This document shows positions 42,878 to 51,377 of a stretch of DNA of 64,000 nt, piece by piece. How positions within the stretch are numbered: position 1 is the stretch's first letter; each line of letters opens with the position of its first letter. The notes beneath the pieces are model-generated. The model did not search any database. It had not been told where the DNA came from and saw nothing but the letters and a program-made list of their open reading frames with translations. A program made the position numbers and the translations under genes. Source of the DNA: Thermoleophilaceae bacterium (GTDB lineage: Bacteria > Actinomycetota > Thermoleophilia > Solirubrobacterales > Thermoleophilaceae); NCBI GenBank assembly GCA_030446485.1, contig JAUJNF010000007.1:62001-126000 (forward strand). Direction: 5' to 3'.

Positions 42878-43053
42878 CTCGCGGCTTGTTGCACCGCGGT
42901 CGGGTCGTCGAACTCGTCCTCGGTCAGGTCCTGGAGAGCGTCGATCACGTCTTCCGGGGCGTCGTTCTCCTCGGCCGCGGACACGAGGTCTTCCTTGCTG
43001 GCGGGGTAGTCGACGCCCTTGAGGTACTTCTGCAGCTCGGCGGGGTCGTCCAT
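42874..43053 (-). CDS. DUF2795 domain protein
   Basis: 59 residues, ATG 43053, with GAGGAGAG seven bases upstream. Sequence: DDPAELQKYLKGVDYPASKE followed by a helix EDLVSAAEENDAPEDVIDAL and a strand-like LTEDEFDDP; this is the standard DUF2795 pattern, a small winged-helix-like fold. Acidic and cytoplasmic. Its stop overlaps the GT2 start, so the two are translationally coupled, which is unexplained. Confidence 0.85.
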   Translation of the reverse strand: MDDPAELQKYLKGVDYPASKEDLVSAAEENDAPEDVIDALQDLTEDEFDDPTAVQQAAS

Positions 43054-43186
43054 GCGGTGCTCTCCTCGTTCGGGTGGGCTCGGCCCCGTCAGGTACCCCC
43101 GGTGGAGACGGCCGAAACTGTGGCCTCCGCGTGGTCTGGCGTACGGGTCTGTTTGCCGCGGGCGCCTCTCCGGGTAGGCCTCGAAC

Positions 43187-44239
43187 ATGCGCGTGGCGGT
43201 CATCGGAGCTACCGGAAACGTCGGCACCTCCGTGCTGCGGTCCCTGGCGGAGGAACCCATGGTGGAGGAGATCGTCGGCATCGCCCGGCGGCGCCCGGCG
43301 CACGCAGCTCCGAAGACGACCTGGGTGGGTGCCGACATCAGCCGCACCGACGTGACGCCCTACATCCGCGGCGCCGACGCCGTGATCCTGCTCGCGTGGC
43401 TGATCCAGCCCTCGCGCGATGGGGCGACGCTGCGCGCCACCAACGTGACCGGCAGCGCGCGGGTGCTCCGCAACGTGGCCGAGGCCGGCGTGCCGACGCT
43501 CGCGTACGCGTCGTCGATCGGGGCCTATTCGCCCGGGCCCAAGGACCGCCGCGTGGACGAGTCGTGGCCGACGGGCGGCATCGCCACGTCGTTCTATGCG
43601 CGCCACAAGGCCGAGGTCGAGCGTCTGCTCGACCGCTTCGAGGCGGAGAACCCGAAGGTGCGAGTCGTGCGCATGCGCCCGGGACTGATCTTCAAGCGCG
43701 AGGCGGCCTCCGGCGTGCGCCGCCTGTTCGCCGGGCCGTTTCTGCCGAGCCCGCTCGTCCGGCCCGGGCTCATTCCCGTGGTGCCGGACATCCCGGGCCT
43801 GCGCTTCCAGGCCGTGCACTCGCTCGATGTGGGCGAGGCCTTCAGGCTGGCGGTCACCGGTGACGCGCAGGGTCCCTTCAACCTGGCCGCCGAGCCGGTG
43901 CTCGATCCGCACGAGCTCGGACGCCTGCTGGGTGCGCGGCCCGTGCCCGTACCCAAGCGGCTCGTGCGCGCGGGCGCGTCGCTGTCGTGGAAGCTGCGCC
44001 TGCAGCCCACGCCACCCGGCTGGCTGGACATGGCCACGAGCGTCCCGCTGATGGACACGACCCGCGCGCGAGAGGAGCTCGGCTGGCATCCGCAGCGCAG
44101 CTCGGGCGAGGCGCTGCTCGACCTGCTCGCGGGATTGCGCGACTCCGCGGGAGTCGACACGCCGCCGCTGTCGCCCGCGACCGGTGGACCGCTCAGGGTC
44201 GGCGAGCTGTTCACCGGCGTGGGCAGGCGCTCGACCTGA
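43187..44239 (+). CDS. NAD-dependent epimerase/dehydratase (extended SDR)
   Basis: 350 residues. MRVAVIGATGNVGTSVLRSL (Rossmann), AVILLAWLIQPSRDG, ATNVTGSARVLRNVAEAGV, LAYASSIGAYSPGP, SFYARHKAEVERLLDRFE (Tyr-x3-Lys), VRMRPGLIFKREAASGV and VHSLDVGEAFRLAV. It resembles atypical SDRs acting on sugar nucleotides or isoprenoid-like substrates; the Ser and Tyr-Lys dyad are retained. Substrate unknown. Divergent from the DUF2795-GT2 pair; followed by the baeRF-like gene 52 bases on. Confidence 0.8.
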   Translation: MRVAVIGATGNVGTSVLRSLAEEPMVEEIVGIARRRPAHAAPKTTWVGADISRTDVTPYIRGADAVILLAWLIQPSRDGATLRATNVTGSARVLRNVAEAGVPTLAYASSIGAYSPGPKDRRVDESWPTGGIATSFYARHKAEVERLLDRFEAENPKVRVVRMRPGLIFKREAASGVRRLFAGPFLPSPLVRPGLIPVVPDIPGLRFQAVHSLDVGEAFRLAVTGDAQGPFNLAAEPVLDPHELGRLLGARPVPVPKRLVRAGASLSWKLRLQPTPPGWLDMATSVPLMDTTRAREELGWHPQRSSGEALLDLLAGLRDSAGVDTPPLSPATGGPLRVGELFTGVGRRST

Positions 44240-44291
44240 GCGCGGATACTGTCCGCGCGCCCCAGCCCGCTACACCAAGGAGGCCCTTCCC

Positions 44292-45440
44292 GTGCAGAAC
44301 ACCGAGCTGAACCGCGAGAGCCTCCGCCGCCTGGCCGAGCTGCGGCCAGAGGGCGCGCGGGTCATCAGCGTGTTCCTCGACCTCGATCCGAGCGAGTTCG
44401 CCACTCCCCAGGCGCGGATCACCCAGGCCCACTCGCTGCTCGACGACGCCGGCCGCCGCGTCGACGGCGACGACGGGCTGGGCCACGAGCAGGTTGTCGC
44501 GCTGCGCTCGGACCTGGACCGGCTGCGCTCCTACTTCGAGGGGCTCGAGTTCGAGGCGGGCGGTGCGCTCGGGGTGGCGGTCTTCGTCTGCGGCCCCGCC
44601 GACCTGTTCGAGACGATCCAGCTACCCCGTCGGGTTCAGTCCGCGATCGTGATCGACGACTCGCCGTTGGTGGAGCCGCTCGTGGACCAGCTCACCCAGG
44701 GCACGTGGGCGGTGCTGCTCGTGAACACCAAGACGGGGCGTCTGCTGCTCGGGTCGCGGGACCGACTGCAGGAGGTGGAGAGCTTTCGCGGCGAGGTCGA
44801 GTCCCCGCTCGTGCAGAGCGGCGGTGGATCGCAGGCGCGCAACGACCGCGGCGCGGACAACGAGTACCGCGACCACTTCAAGCAGGTCGCAAGCGTCCTC
44901 TTCGCGCTCACGAAGCGCGTATCGATGGACCGGCTGCTCATCGGCGCGCCGAAGGAGGTCTACGGCGCCATGGAGCCTGAGCTGCATTCCTACCTGCAGC
45001 AGCGGATCGCCGGCCACCTCAGTGTCGACGTCGAGAACGCCACACCCGACGACGTCCACCGGGCGGCCCTACCGCTCTTCGAGGAGGACGAGCGGCGGCG
45101 CGAGCGCGAGGCGCTCGACCGCATGGAGCAGGGCATCGGCACGGGCGGCCGGGGAGCGGCCGGACTCGACGAGGTGCTGGGTGCGCTCAACGAGCGGCGG
45201 GTCGAGATCCTGCTGCTTGCCGAGGGGCTGTCGGCCTCCGGGGTCGTGTGCCAGAGCTGCGGTTGGGTCGGTCCCGAAGTGGATGCCTGCCCCGTCGACG
45301 CGGGTGAGCTTCAGCGCCGGAAAGACGTGATCGAGAGCGCGGTCGAGCTCGCCCTCGAGCAGTCGGCCGAGGTGATGGTGCCGCACCACCACGACGACCT
45401 GGAGCGCCACGGCGGGATAGCCGCCGTTCTGCGGTTCTAA
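44292..45440 (+). CDS. baeRF family (bacterial eRF1/Vms1-like) protein
   Basis: 382 residues; start GTG 44292 with AAGGAGG eight bases upstream. N-terminal RVISVFLDLDPSEFATPQAR, a strand LGVAVFVCGPADLFETIQL, and a domain with AVLLVNTKTGRLLLG are the VLRF1/baeRF Rossmann-like core. DNEYRDHFKQVASVLF ... LIGAPKEVYG matches the middle (eRF1 domain 2/3-like) helix-strand, and SGVVCQSCGWVGPEVDACPV is a C-terminal zinc ribbon. Family members are proposed peptidyl-tRNA hydrolases in ribosome rescue. No Gln/GGQ motif is obvious by eye. Single gene. Confidence 0.75.
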   Translation: MQNTELNRESLRRLAELRPEGARVISVFLDLDPSEFATPQARITQAHSLLDDAGRRVDGDDGLGHEQVVALRSDLDRLRSYFEGLEFEAGGALGVAVFVCGPADLFETIQLPRRVQSAIVIDDSPLVEPLVDQLTQGTWAVLLVNTKTGRLLLGSRDRLQEVESFRGEVESPLVQSGGGSQARNDRGADNEYRDHFKQVASVLFALTKRVSMDRLLIGAPKEVYGAMEPELHSYLQQRIAGHLSVDVENATPDDVHRAALPLFEEDERRREREALDRMEQGIGTGGRGAAGLDEVLGALNERRVEILLLAEGLSASGVVCQSCGWVGPEVDACPVDAGELQRRKDVIESAVELALEQSAEVMVPHHHDDLERHGGIAAVLRF

Positions 45441-46396
45441 GGGTCCCCGGCCGGCGCCGTGCGGCTCGGGGAGCGCAGCCGCGCCCATGACAGGCGCAGG
45501 ATCAGCGGCGTGAGCAGGCTCGGGCGTCCCCGCGACTCGGCGCGCGTCCGGGCCTCGTCGTGCGGCTCCCACAGCGCGCCGTGGCCCGCCGCAGCGCCTC
45601 CGCCGCCCACGAGCCCGGCCGCCGCTCCGAGCGCTCGCTCGGTCACGGGCTGGGCGAGCGCGTAGGCCAGCTCGAGCAGCCGCGCGCCGCCGCCCACCGT
45701 GACCTCCGCCCGCGGCCGGATCGCGCACTCGACGATGGCACGCGCCATCGGGTCCGGCCGGTACGCGCCCGGCGGCACCTGCGGCAGGGTCCCGGTCGCG
45801 CTCGTCACGGTCTTCCAGAACGGCGTGTCCACCGGACCCGGGTGCACCATGCAGACCCTCACGCGCGACCCCTCGCGGTGCAGCTCGGTGCGCAGCGAGC
45901 CGAGGAAGGCGCGCAGCGCCCCCTTGGCGGACACGTACGGCGAGAAGAGCGGCGACGGCACGCGGGCCACGATCGAGCCGACCGCGACGATCGTGCCGCC
46001 GGAGCGCTGCAGGTGGGGGAGGGCCGCGCGGATGGTGTTGACGGCCCCCGTGAACGTCACGGCCAGCGTGCGGTCGAAGTCCTCGGGCGGGATCGCGGCG
46101 AAGGGTCCGTAGGCCGTTGCCGCGGCACTGACCACCAGCACGTCGATCCCGCCGAGCTTGCGGGCCGCGCTGTCGATCGCCGTGTTGAGGGCCCTGCTGT
46201 CGGCCACATCGACGGGCAGCACCACGGCGGTGGCTCCCTCCGCGCGGGCGCAGCGGGCCGCCTCCTCGAGGGGCGCACGGCCGCGGGCGAGCAGGGCCAG
46301 CTCCGCACCCTCGCGGGCGAACTGCCGCGCCGCCGCGAGGCCGATGCCGCTGCTTGCGCCGGTGATCACGACCCGCCTACCGTCCAGCTCACCCAT
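45437..46396 (-). CDS. short-chain dehydrogenase
   Basis: 319 residues from ATG 46396, chosen because MGELDGRRVVITGASSGIGL is the normal SDR start; longer in-frame starts add unrelated sequence. VVITGASSGIGLAAARQFAR (NADP site), VLVVSAAATAYGPF (NNAG variant: SAAA), IVAVGSIVARVPSPLFSPYV with SAKGAL (Ser, Tyr, Lys) and VHPGPVDTPFW. A 60-residue Pro/Arg-rich C-terminal tail is unusual. Substrate unknown. Convergent with the baeRF gene by four bases. Confidence 0.8.
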   Translation of the reverse strand: MGELDGRRVVITGASSGIGLAAARQFAREGAELALLARGRAPLEEAARCARAEGATAVVLPVDVADSRALNTAIDSAARKLGGIDVLVVSAAATAYGPFAAIPPEDFDRTLAVTFTGAVNTIRAALPHLQRSGGTIVAVGSIVARVPSPLFSPYVSAKGALRAFLGSLRTELHREGSRVRVCMVHPGPVDTPFWKTVTSATGTLPQVPPGAYRPDPMARAIVECAIRPRAEVTVGGGARLLELAYALAQPVTERALGAAAGLVGGGGAAAGHGALWEPHDEARTRAESRGRPSLLTPLILRLSWARLRSPSRTAPAGDP

Positions 46397-46553
46397 GCCG
46401 GCCGTGCGTACCCGCGGAGCGCGGGCGCTAAGCCGCCGGCCGGGCCCGCGCGTGGGCGGGTGGCGAAACTTCTCGCCCACTGTCAATGTGTTTCGGGCAT
46501 GACGATGTAACAGGCATGGAACAATCCTCTCCCACCGACTCGAGGTACTGGTA

Positions 46554-47516
46554 ATGGCCAGATCAATCTGGAGCGGCGCGATCAGCTTCGGGCTGGTGAA
46601 CGTGCCGGTCAAGCTCTACAGCGCGGTCTCGCGCAAGACGGTCCGCTTCCACCAGCTGCACGAGGCGGACGGGGTGCGCATCCAGCAGAAGCGCGTGTGC
46701 CCGCAGCACGACGAGGAGGTGCCCTACGACCAGATCGTGAAGGGCTACGAGATCGGCCCCGACCGCTACGTGATCGTCACCTCCGAGGAGCTGGAGAGCC
46801 TCGACCCGAAGAAGACGCGCACGATCGACATCGAGGACTTCGTCGAGCTCGACCAGATCGACCCGATCTTCTACGACCACCCCTACTACCTGGCGCCCGA
46901 CAAGGGAGCCGCGAAGGCCTACGGCCTGCTGCTCACGGCCATGCGCGAGTCGGGTCGCGTGGCCATCGCCCGCGTCGTCATCCGCTCCAAGGAGCACCTC
47001 ACGGCCATCCGCCCCACGGGTGACGTGCTCACCATGGCCACCATGCTCTTCGCCGATGAGGTCGTGCCGACCGACCGCCTCGACGAGCTGCCGGACGAGA
47101 CCGCCGAGGTGAACGAGCGCGAGGTGGCGATGGCCCAGCAGCTGATCGAGTCGCTCTCGACCGACTTCGACCCCTCCAAGTACCGCGACGAGTACCGCGA
47201 GCGGGTGATGGACCTGATCGAGCGAAAGGCCGATGGCGAGGACGTGGCCATCCAGCCGGCCGAGGAGCCGGCCCGCGTGCCGGACCTGATGGCCGCGCTG
47301 GAGGCCAGCCTCGCTGCGGCGACGAAGGGCCGCGGTGGGGACGACGGCGGAGAGGACGGCGACGCCGCGAAGAAGAAGCCGTCGCGTGCGAAGGGCAAGG
47401 CGGCGACCAACGGCGGGGGCGGCAAGGACGCGGGCTCGAACGACGGCAAGAGCTCCGGGGGCAAGGGGCGGGCCGCGAAGGGCTCCTCGCGCGCCAAGGC
47501 GGCCGGCAAGAGCTGA
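46554..47516 (+). CDS. ku: non-homologous end-joining protein Ku
   Basis: 320 residues. SIWSGAISFGLVNVPVKLYS is the invariant Ku start; RIQQKRVCPQHDEEVPYDQI, KGYEIGPDRYVIVTSEELES, YLAPDKGAAKAYGLLLTAMR and LIESLSTDFDPSKYRDEYRE follow, giving a complete bacterial Ku core (1-255). The last 65 residues are Lys/Gly/Ser-rich and disordered, as in many actinobacterial Ku proteins that use such a tail for DNA binding. It forms a dimeric ring on DNA ends and recruits LigD. No ligD is present in the window. Confidence 0.95.
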   Translation: MARSIWSGAISFGLVNVPVKLYSAVSRKTVRFHQLHEADGVRIQQKRVCPQHDEEVPYDQIVKGYEIGPDRYVIVTSEELESLDPKKTRTIDIEDFVELDQIDPIFYDHPYYLAPDKGAAKAYGLLLTAMRESGRVAIARVVIRSKEHLTAIRPTGDVLTMATMLFADEVVPTDRLDELPDETAEVNEREVAMAQQLIESLSTDFDPSKYRDEYRERVMDLIERKADGEDVAIQPAEEPARVPDLMAALEASLAAATKGRGGDDGGEDGDAAKKKPSRAKGKAATNGGGGKDAGSNDGKSSGGKGRAAKGSSRAKAAGKS

Positions 47517-47541
47517 GCGCGGGCCGCCGCCTGAGGTCGCC

Positions 47542-47697
47542 CTAGGCGGGGGGCAGTCCGCGCGAGCGGTAGCGCGCCCAGCCCCGCCTGGCGGCCCGGC
47601 GCACGGTGGGGCTCAGGAGCAGCATCACGAGCCACCCGCCCGGGAGCAGCCGGGCTAGGCGCCGGCCGAGGAAGTACCTGACCACGCCGCCGATCAC
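47542..47697 (-). CDS. small putative membrane protein
   Basis: 51 residues from GTG 47697. One hydrophobic helix (LLPGGWLVMLLLSPTVRR) lies between basic stretches (RYFLGRRLARLL and RRAARRGWARYRSRG). No clear ribosome site. Short basic membrane proteins of this form are common in related genomes as I recall. It is between the convergent Ku gene and the divergent SDR. Tentative. Confidence 0.45.
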   Translation of the reverse strand: MIGGVVRYFLGRRLARLLPGGWLVMLLLSPTVRRAARRGWARYRSRGLPPA

Positions 47698-47772
47698 CGC
47701 GGGAATCCTACCGGCCTCCCAGTCGCTCGCTGAAGCGGTTCCTCGGACGCGGTGCGAGGGTAAGGGCCGCCC

Positions 47773-48531
47773 ATGGCAGGCGTCGCGATCGTCACCGGCT
47801 CGGACTCGGGCATCGGCAAGGCCTCCGCGGTGGCCCTCGCGGAGGCGGGCTTCGACGTCGGCGTCACCTGGCACTCGGACGAGGCCGGCGCGAGCGGCAC
47901 CGCCGACGAGGTGCGGGCGAAGGGGCGTCGCGCCGAGGTGCGGCAGCTCGACCTGTCCGATCCTCCTGCCGCCGCGGGCGTGATCGACGAGCTGGCGGAG
48001 GCGCTCGGTGGCGTCTCCGTGCTGGTGAACAACGCCGGCACGGGCGCAAGCGCCCCCTTCCTCGAGACGGCCTACGAGGACTGGCGGCACGTGCTGGCGG
48101 TGGACCTCGACGGCGCCTTCGTGTGTGCGCAGGCGGCCGCGCGGAGAATGGTGGCGGCGGGTACGGAAGGCCGCATCATCAACGTGACCTCGGTGCACGA
48201 GCACGTGCCGCTCGACGGCAACGCACCCTACTCGGCGGCCAAGGGTGGGCTCGGCATGCTGACCAAGGTCATGGCCCTGGAGCTGGGCCCGCACGGGATA
48301 CGCGTGAACTCGGTGGCACCCGGTCAGGTCGCCACGCCGATGACCGGCCAGGCGGACAGGGAGCCGCAGACCGGCGACCTGCCGGACATCCCGCTCCGGC
48401 GCCCCGGCAACGCGCACGAGATCGCGGCCTGGGTCGCCTTCCTCGCCGGGCCCGGATCGGGCTATGCCACCGGCGGCTCCTACGTCGTGGACGGCGGCAT
48501 GCTGCTCACGGCCGCCGACAACTCGCAGTAG
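47773..48531 (+). CDS. short-chain dehydrogenase
   Basis: 252 residues. VAIVTGSDSGIGKASAVALA (NAD(P) site), VLVNNAGTGASAPF, IINVTSVHEHVPLDGNAPYS with YSAAK (Ser, Tyr, Lys), GIRVNSVAPGQVATPM and TGGSYVVDGGMLL at the C-terminus. It is a standard SDR similar to glucose 1-dehydrogenase or 3-oxoacyl-ACP reductase-type enzymes; substrate unknown. Single gene. Confidence 0.85.
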   Translation: MAGVAIVTGSDSGIGKASAVALAEAGFDVGVTWHSDEAGASGTADEVRAKGRRAEVRQLDLSDPPAAAGVIDELAEALGGVSVLVNNAGTGASAPFLETAYEDWRHVLAVDLDGAFVCAQAAARRMVAAGTEGRIINVTSVHEHVPLDGNAPYSAAKGGLGMLTKVMALELGPHGIRVNSVAPGQVATPMTGQADREPQTGDLPDIPLRRPGNAHEIAAWVAFLAGPGSGYATGGSYVVDGGMLLTAADNSQ

Positions 48532-48591
48532 CCCGCGTCGCGGGGCCGCTCGAGGCACGGGACAGCCGCCGGGGCTCCAGCGGTGCGCCGG

Positions 48592-49101
48592 CTAGCGGGC
48601 GGCCTTGGTCGCCTTCGCGCACAGCCAGCGGAAGCCGGCCTGCCCGAAGTCGTTGCCGGCCGAAGCGGCGAGCACCGATGTCACCGTGCGACCCGCGGTG
48701 GGTGACGCCAGGCGCAGACCCACCAGACCGAGCGCGCTCCAGGCTCCGAGGCAGCGGGTGCAGGTCACGAGCTCGCCGAGCGCGTACTGCAGCCGCTCGC
48801 CGCGCGGCCGGCGATCGTCGCCCTCCACCTCCACGAACGGCTCGCGTACCCAGCTCGCCACCTTCTCCTTGCCGATCAGCTTGGCCAGCGCAAAGGTGGC
48901 AGCGGCGATCGGAACGAGCTCGGTGCCGGAGATCGGATCCACGGCGGCGTTCTTGCGGGTGGCCACCACGGTGCTCGCCAGCAACGCCAGGTAGGTGGCG
49001 TTCAGGAGCGCGTAGTCGGTGGGCTCGACCGGGCGGTCGTCGGTCTCCGACGCGCCGTCCGACGCGCCATCTTGCCCCTGTGTCGCGTCGATCGTGGCCA
49101 C
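48592..49101 (-). CDS. DUF1360 family membrane protein
   Basis: 169 residues from GTG 49101; a longer start at 49206 would overlap the divergent metalloprotease gene. YALLNATYLALLASTVVATR and ELVPIAAATFALAKLIGKEK are helices; the key motif GELVTCTRCLGAWSALGLVG (C-T-x-C) is typical of DUF1360, followed by a last helix. Found in spore-forming and actinobacterial genomes; function unknown. The paired Cys may bind metal or be redox-active. Confidence 0.75.
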   Translation of the reverse strand: MATIDATQGQDGASDGASETDDRPVEPTDYALLNATYLALLASTVVATRKNAAVDPISGTELVPIAAATFALAKLIGKEKVASWVREPFVEVEGDDRRPRGERLQYALGELVTCTRCLGAWSALGLVGLRLASPTAGRTVTSVLAASAGNDFGQAGFRWLCAKATKAAR

Positions 49102-49179
49102 CAGGGAATGATCGCCCGTCCTCGCCTCGCCTAAACCGCCGTCGGCGACGACGACCTCGCGAGAGTAAGGTCCCGGCGC

Positions 49180-50232
49180 ATGGTCGACTGGTCGCTGGCT
49201 AGTCATATAGCCCGCTTCGCGGCCGGCTCCGCCCCCCTTCCCGACCTGGGCCAGGACGTGCGCGGGATGGCGGTGTCCGCCGAGCGCCAGCTCACCGCCT
49301 ACACCGGGCTGCAGCCGGCCGGCGTGTCGCTCGAGCCCGAGGTCGTCGACCGCGGCGAGTGGGCGGAGGCCAACCTACGGGCCATGCGAGAGCTGCTCGA
49401 CCCGGTGGTCGAGCGCCTGGCGGGCCGCTACGCGTCAGCGGGTCCGCTGGCCGGCGCGCTGCGCGCCGGGACGGCGGCCACCGTGGCTGCGGAGGTAGGT
49501 CTGATCATGGGCTACATGTCCCAGCGCGTGCTCGGCCAGTACGAGGTATCGCTGCTTCAGCCCGAGCCCACCCCGAGGCTGCTGCTGGTCGGGCCGAACC
49601 TCGTCTCGGCGGCCACCGACATGGGCATCGATCGAGCGAGCTTCCTGGGGTGGGTCGTGCTTCACGAGATGACCCACGTGCTGCAGTTCTCGGGTGTGTC
49701 CTGGCTGCGCCCGCACCTCGGGTCGCTGCTGCGCGAGTACATGGACACCGTCGAGGTGCGCATCGATCGCGGTGCCGCCGGCGGCCTGCCGTTGCTGCCG
49801 AAGCCGGCAAAGCTCGTGGAGCACTTCCGCGAGGGAGGCCTGGCGGCGCTCGTGCAGACACGCGAGCAGCGCCGGCTGATGGGCCGCATGCAGGCCCTGA
49901 TGGCGGTGGTCGAGGGGTACGCCGAGCACACCATGGACGCGGTCGGCGAGGAAGTCCTGCCCGCGTACGCGGGCATGCGCGAGGCCATGGACCGGCGCCG
50001 GGGCGAGCGCTCGGCGCCCGAGCGAGTGCTGCAGCGGCTGCTCGGCTTCGAGATGAAGCTGCGCCAGTACGAGCTCGGCAAGCGGTTCTGCGACTCGGTG
50101 GTCGACCGAGCCGGCGTCGAGGGACTGAACGCCGTGTGGGAGTCGCCGGCGGCGGTGCCCACGCTCCACGAGCTGCAGCGGCCGGATCATTGGCTGGCGC
50201 GTGTGGGGCCGCGGGCCTCGGCGGCTGCGTAG
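49180..50232 (+). CDS. zinc-dependent metalloprotease (F420-associated / DUF2342 type)
   Basis: 350 residues. Zinc motif WVVLHEMTHVLQFSGVSWLR (HExxH) at about residue 163; a third ligand is likely the Glu or His in VVEGYAEHTMDAVGEEVLP. AERQLTAYTGLQPAG at the N-terminus and FEMKLRQYELGKRFCDSVVDRAG near the C-terminus are the conserved blocks of the family called coenzyme F420 biosynthesis-associated protein. It is cytoplasmic by sequence. Single gene, ending 156 bases before the IS element. Confidence 0.85.
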   Translation: MVDWSLASHIARFAAGSAPLPDLGQDVRGMAVSAERQLTAYTGLQPAGVSLEPEVVDRGEWAEANLRAMRELLDPVVERLAGRYASAGPLAGALRAGTAATVAAEVGLIMGYMSQRVLGQYEVSLLQPEPTPRLLLVGPNLVSAATDMGIDRASFLGWVVLHEMTHVLQFSGVSWLRPHLGSLLREYMDTVEVRIDRGAAGGLPLLPKPAKLVEHFREGGLAALVQTREQRRLMGRMQALMAVVEGYAEHTMDAVGEEVLPAYAGMREAMDRRRGERSAPERVLQRLLGFEMKLRQYELGKRFCDSVVDRAGVEGLNAVWESPAAVPTLHELQRPDHWLARVGPRASAAA

Positions 50233-50354
50233 CTCGAAGACAGCACGTCGGTCAGCCCGTCCGTTGGTCAGGGCGGGCCGGTGACCCGTCCGTTCCCCGA
50301 TGCACTCACCGGGACAAGCGCCTCTCGGGAAGACGGACCCACCGATCCCTAGCG

Positions 50355-50374
50355 GGGCCCGTTCTAACGGGGCC
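50355..50374 (+). terminator. hairpin, possible terminator
   Basis: CCCGTT at 50358-50363 pairs with AACGGG at 50366-50371 around a two-base loop, and outer GG/CC can add pairs with a bulge. It is located between the metalloprotease stop and the transposon, so it could end metalloprotease transcription. Weak. Confidence 0.4.
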
Positions 50375-50380
50375 ACGCCC

Positions 50381-50388
50381 CCAGAGGT
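50381..50388. repeat. target-site duplication, left copy
   Basis: CCAGAGGT, identical to 53259-53266 and directly outside the terminal inverted repeat. IS1595-family elements characteristically make 8-bp duplications. Confidence 0.9.
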
Positions 50389-50414
50389 GGCAAGTATCCC
50401 TTCCGTGTAGAAAC
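50389..50414 (+). repeat. left terminal inverted repeat
   Basis: Begins GGCAAGTATCCCTTCCGTGT; the blocks GGCAAGT, CCC and TCCGTGTA are shared exactly with the inverse of the right end. Confidence 0.85.
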
Positions 50415-50431
50415 TGTGATAGGATGCAGGC

Positions 50432-51376
50432 ATGCCGCCGGTCGATAGAAAGAACCCGATTCGGGCGAAGTCTTCGGAGTCGTCCTACTCGCTGATGGAG
50501 TTCATGCGGGAGTTCCCCGACGATGACGCCTGCCTTCAGTGGCTCTGGCGGAACCGCTACTCAGAGGACGGGAAGCACGCTGACTGCCCGAAGTGCGAGC
50601 GGGTCCACGTCGAGTTCAAGCAGTACCGGACGAAGCAGCGGCGGCAGACCTGGACCTGCACTCAGTGCGGCCACCACGTTCAGCCCACGGCCGGGACGAT
50701 CTTCGAGGGATCGTCCACGTCCCTGCATCTGTGGTTCTTCGCCTGTCACCTGATGACTAGCACTCGCTGCGGCCTGTCGGCCAAGCAGCTAGAGCGCGAG
50801 ATCGGCGTGACCTACAAGACCGCGTGGCGGATGCTGAACAAGATCCGCACCCAGCTGATGAAGCAGGACGGCGAGGCCCTGTCCGGGGACGTTGAGATTG
50901 ACGAGACCTACCACGGTGGGAAGCCCCGTGCCCGCGCCCTGCGCGAGCGCACGGGCAACACCGACAAGACCCGCCGACAGGTCGTGTTCGGCATGGTCGA
51001 GCGTGGTGGACGCATTCGGGCCACGCACCTGCCGAACACTGGCGGGGCGACGATCAAGGGCGAGATCTATCAGCACGTCCTCCCCGAGTCGATGATCTTT
51101 ACCGACGAGTGGCCGACCTACCTAGGACTCTCACGGCGCTACATCGCCCATCGCCGCATTCGGCACAAGGACCGAATCTACGTCGATGGCGACGTTCATA
51201 CGCAGACCATCGAAGGGTTCTTCGGGAACCTCAAGAACGGCATCCGGGGGACCTACCACTCGGTCTCTAGCAAGTGGCTGCAGTCCTACTTGAACGAGTA
51301 CGCCTGGCGCTACAACCACCGGCACGATCGGCGGGCGATGTTCGAGACGCTACTGCTCCGCTCAGCCGCACTCTAG
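50432..51376 (+). CDS. IS1595-family (ISXO2-like) transposase
   Basis: 314 residues. N-terminal zinc ribbon: ADCPKCERVHVEF ... WTCTQCGHHVQPTAGTIFEG. HTH-like LSAKQLEREIGVTYKTAWRM. DDE-type core: VEIDETYHGGKPR (first Asp), MIFTDEWPTYLGL (second Asp), then VHTQTIEGFFGNLKNGIRGT, where Asn/Lys replaces the usual last Glu (DDN-K pattern of the family); WRYNHRHDRRAMFETLL is the conserved end. Complete and apparently active. Its start is 17 bases inside the left terminal repeat. Confidence 0.95.
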   Translation: MPPVDRKNPIRAKSSESSYSLMEFMREFPDDDACLQWLWRNRYSEDGKHADCPKCERVHVEFKQYRTKQRRQTWTCTQCGHHVQPTAGTIFEGSSTSLHLWFFACHLMTSTRCGLSAKQLEREIGVTYKTAWRMLNKIRTQLMKQDGEALSGDVEIDETYHGGKPRARALRERTGNTDKTRRQVVFGMVERGGRIRATHLPNTGGATIKGEIYQHVLPESMIFTDEWPTYLGLSRRYIAHRRIRHKDRIYVDGDVHTQTIEGFFGNLKNGIRGTYHSVSSKWLQSYLNEYAWRYNHRHDRRAMFETLLLRSAAL

Positions 51377-51377
51377 G

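Noticed and set aside
43093..44089. Long minus-strand open frame opposite the epimerase at 43187-44239
   Set aside because: Only the lower part (41996-42877) is a real glycosyltransferase; the upper part is antisense to a clear SDR and has no recognisable domain.
46397..46553. N-terminal extension of the SDR at 45437 up to 46612
   Set aside because: The added residues are unlike SDRs, overlap the Ku gene start and precede a normal SDR start at 46396.
50389..51376. Transposon limited to the transposase gene
   Set aside because: No inverse of the left end occurs shortly after the transposase stop; the matching end with a duplicated target is at 53258.
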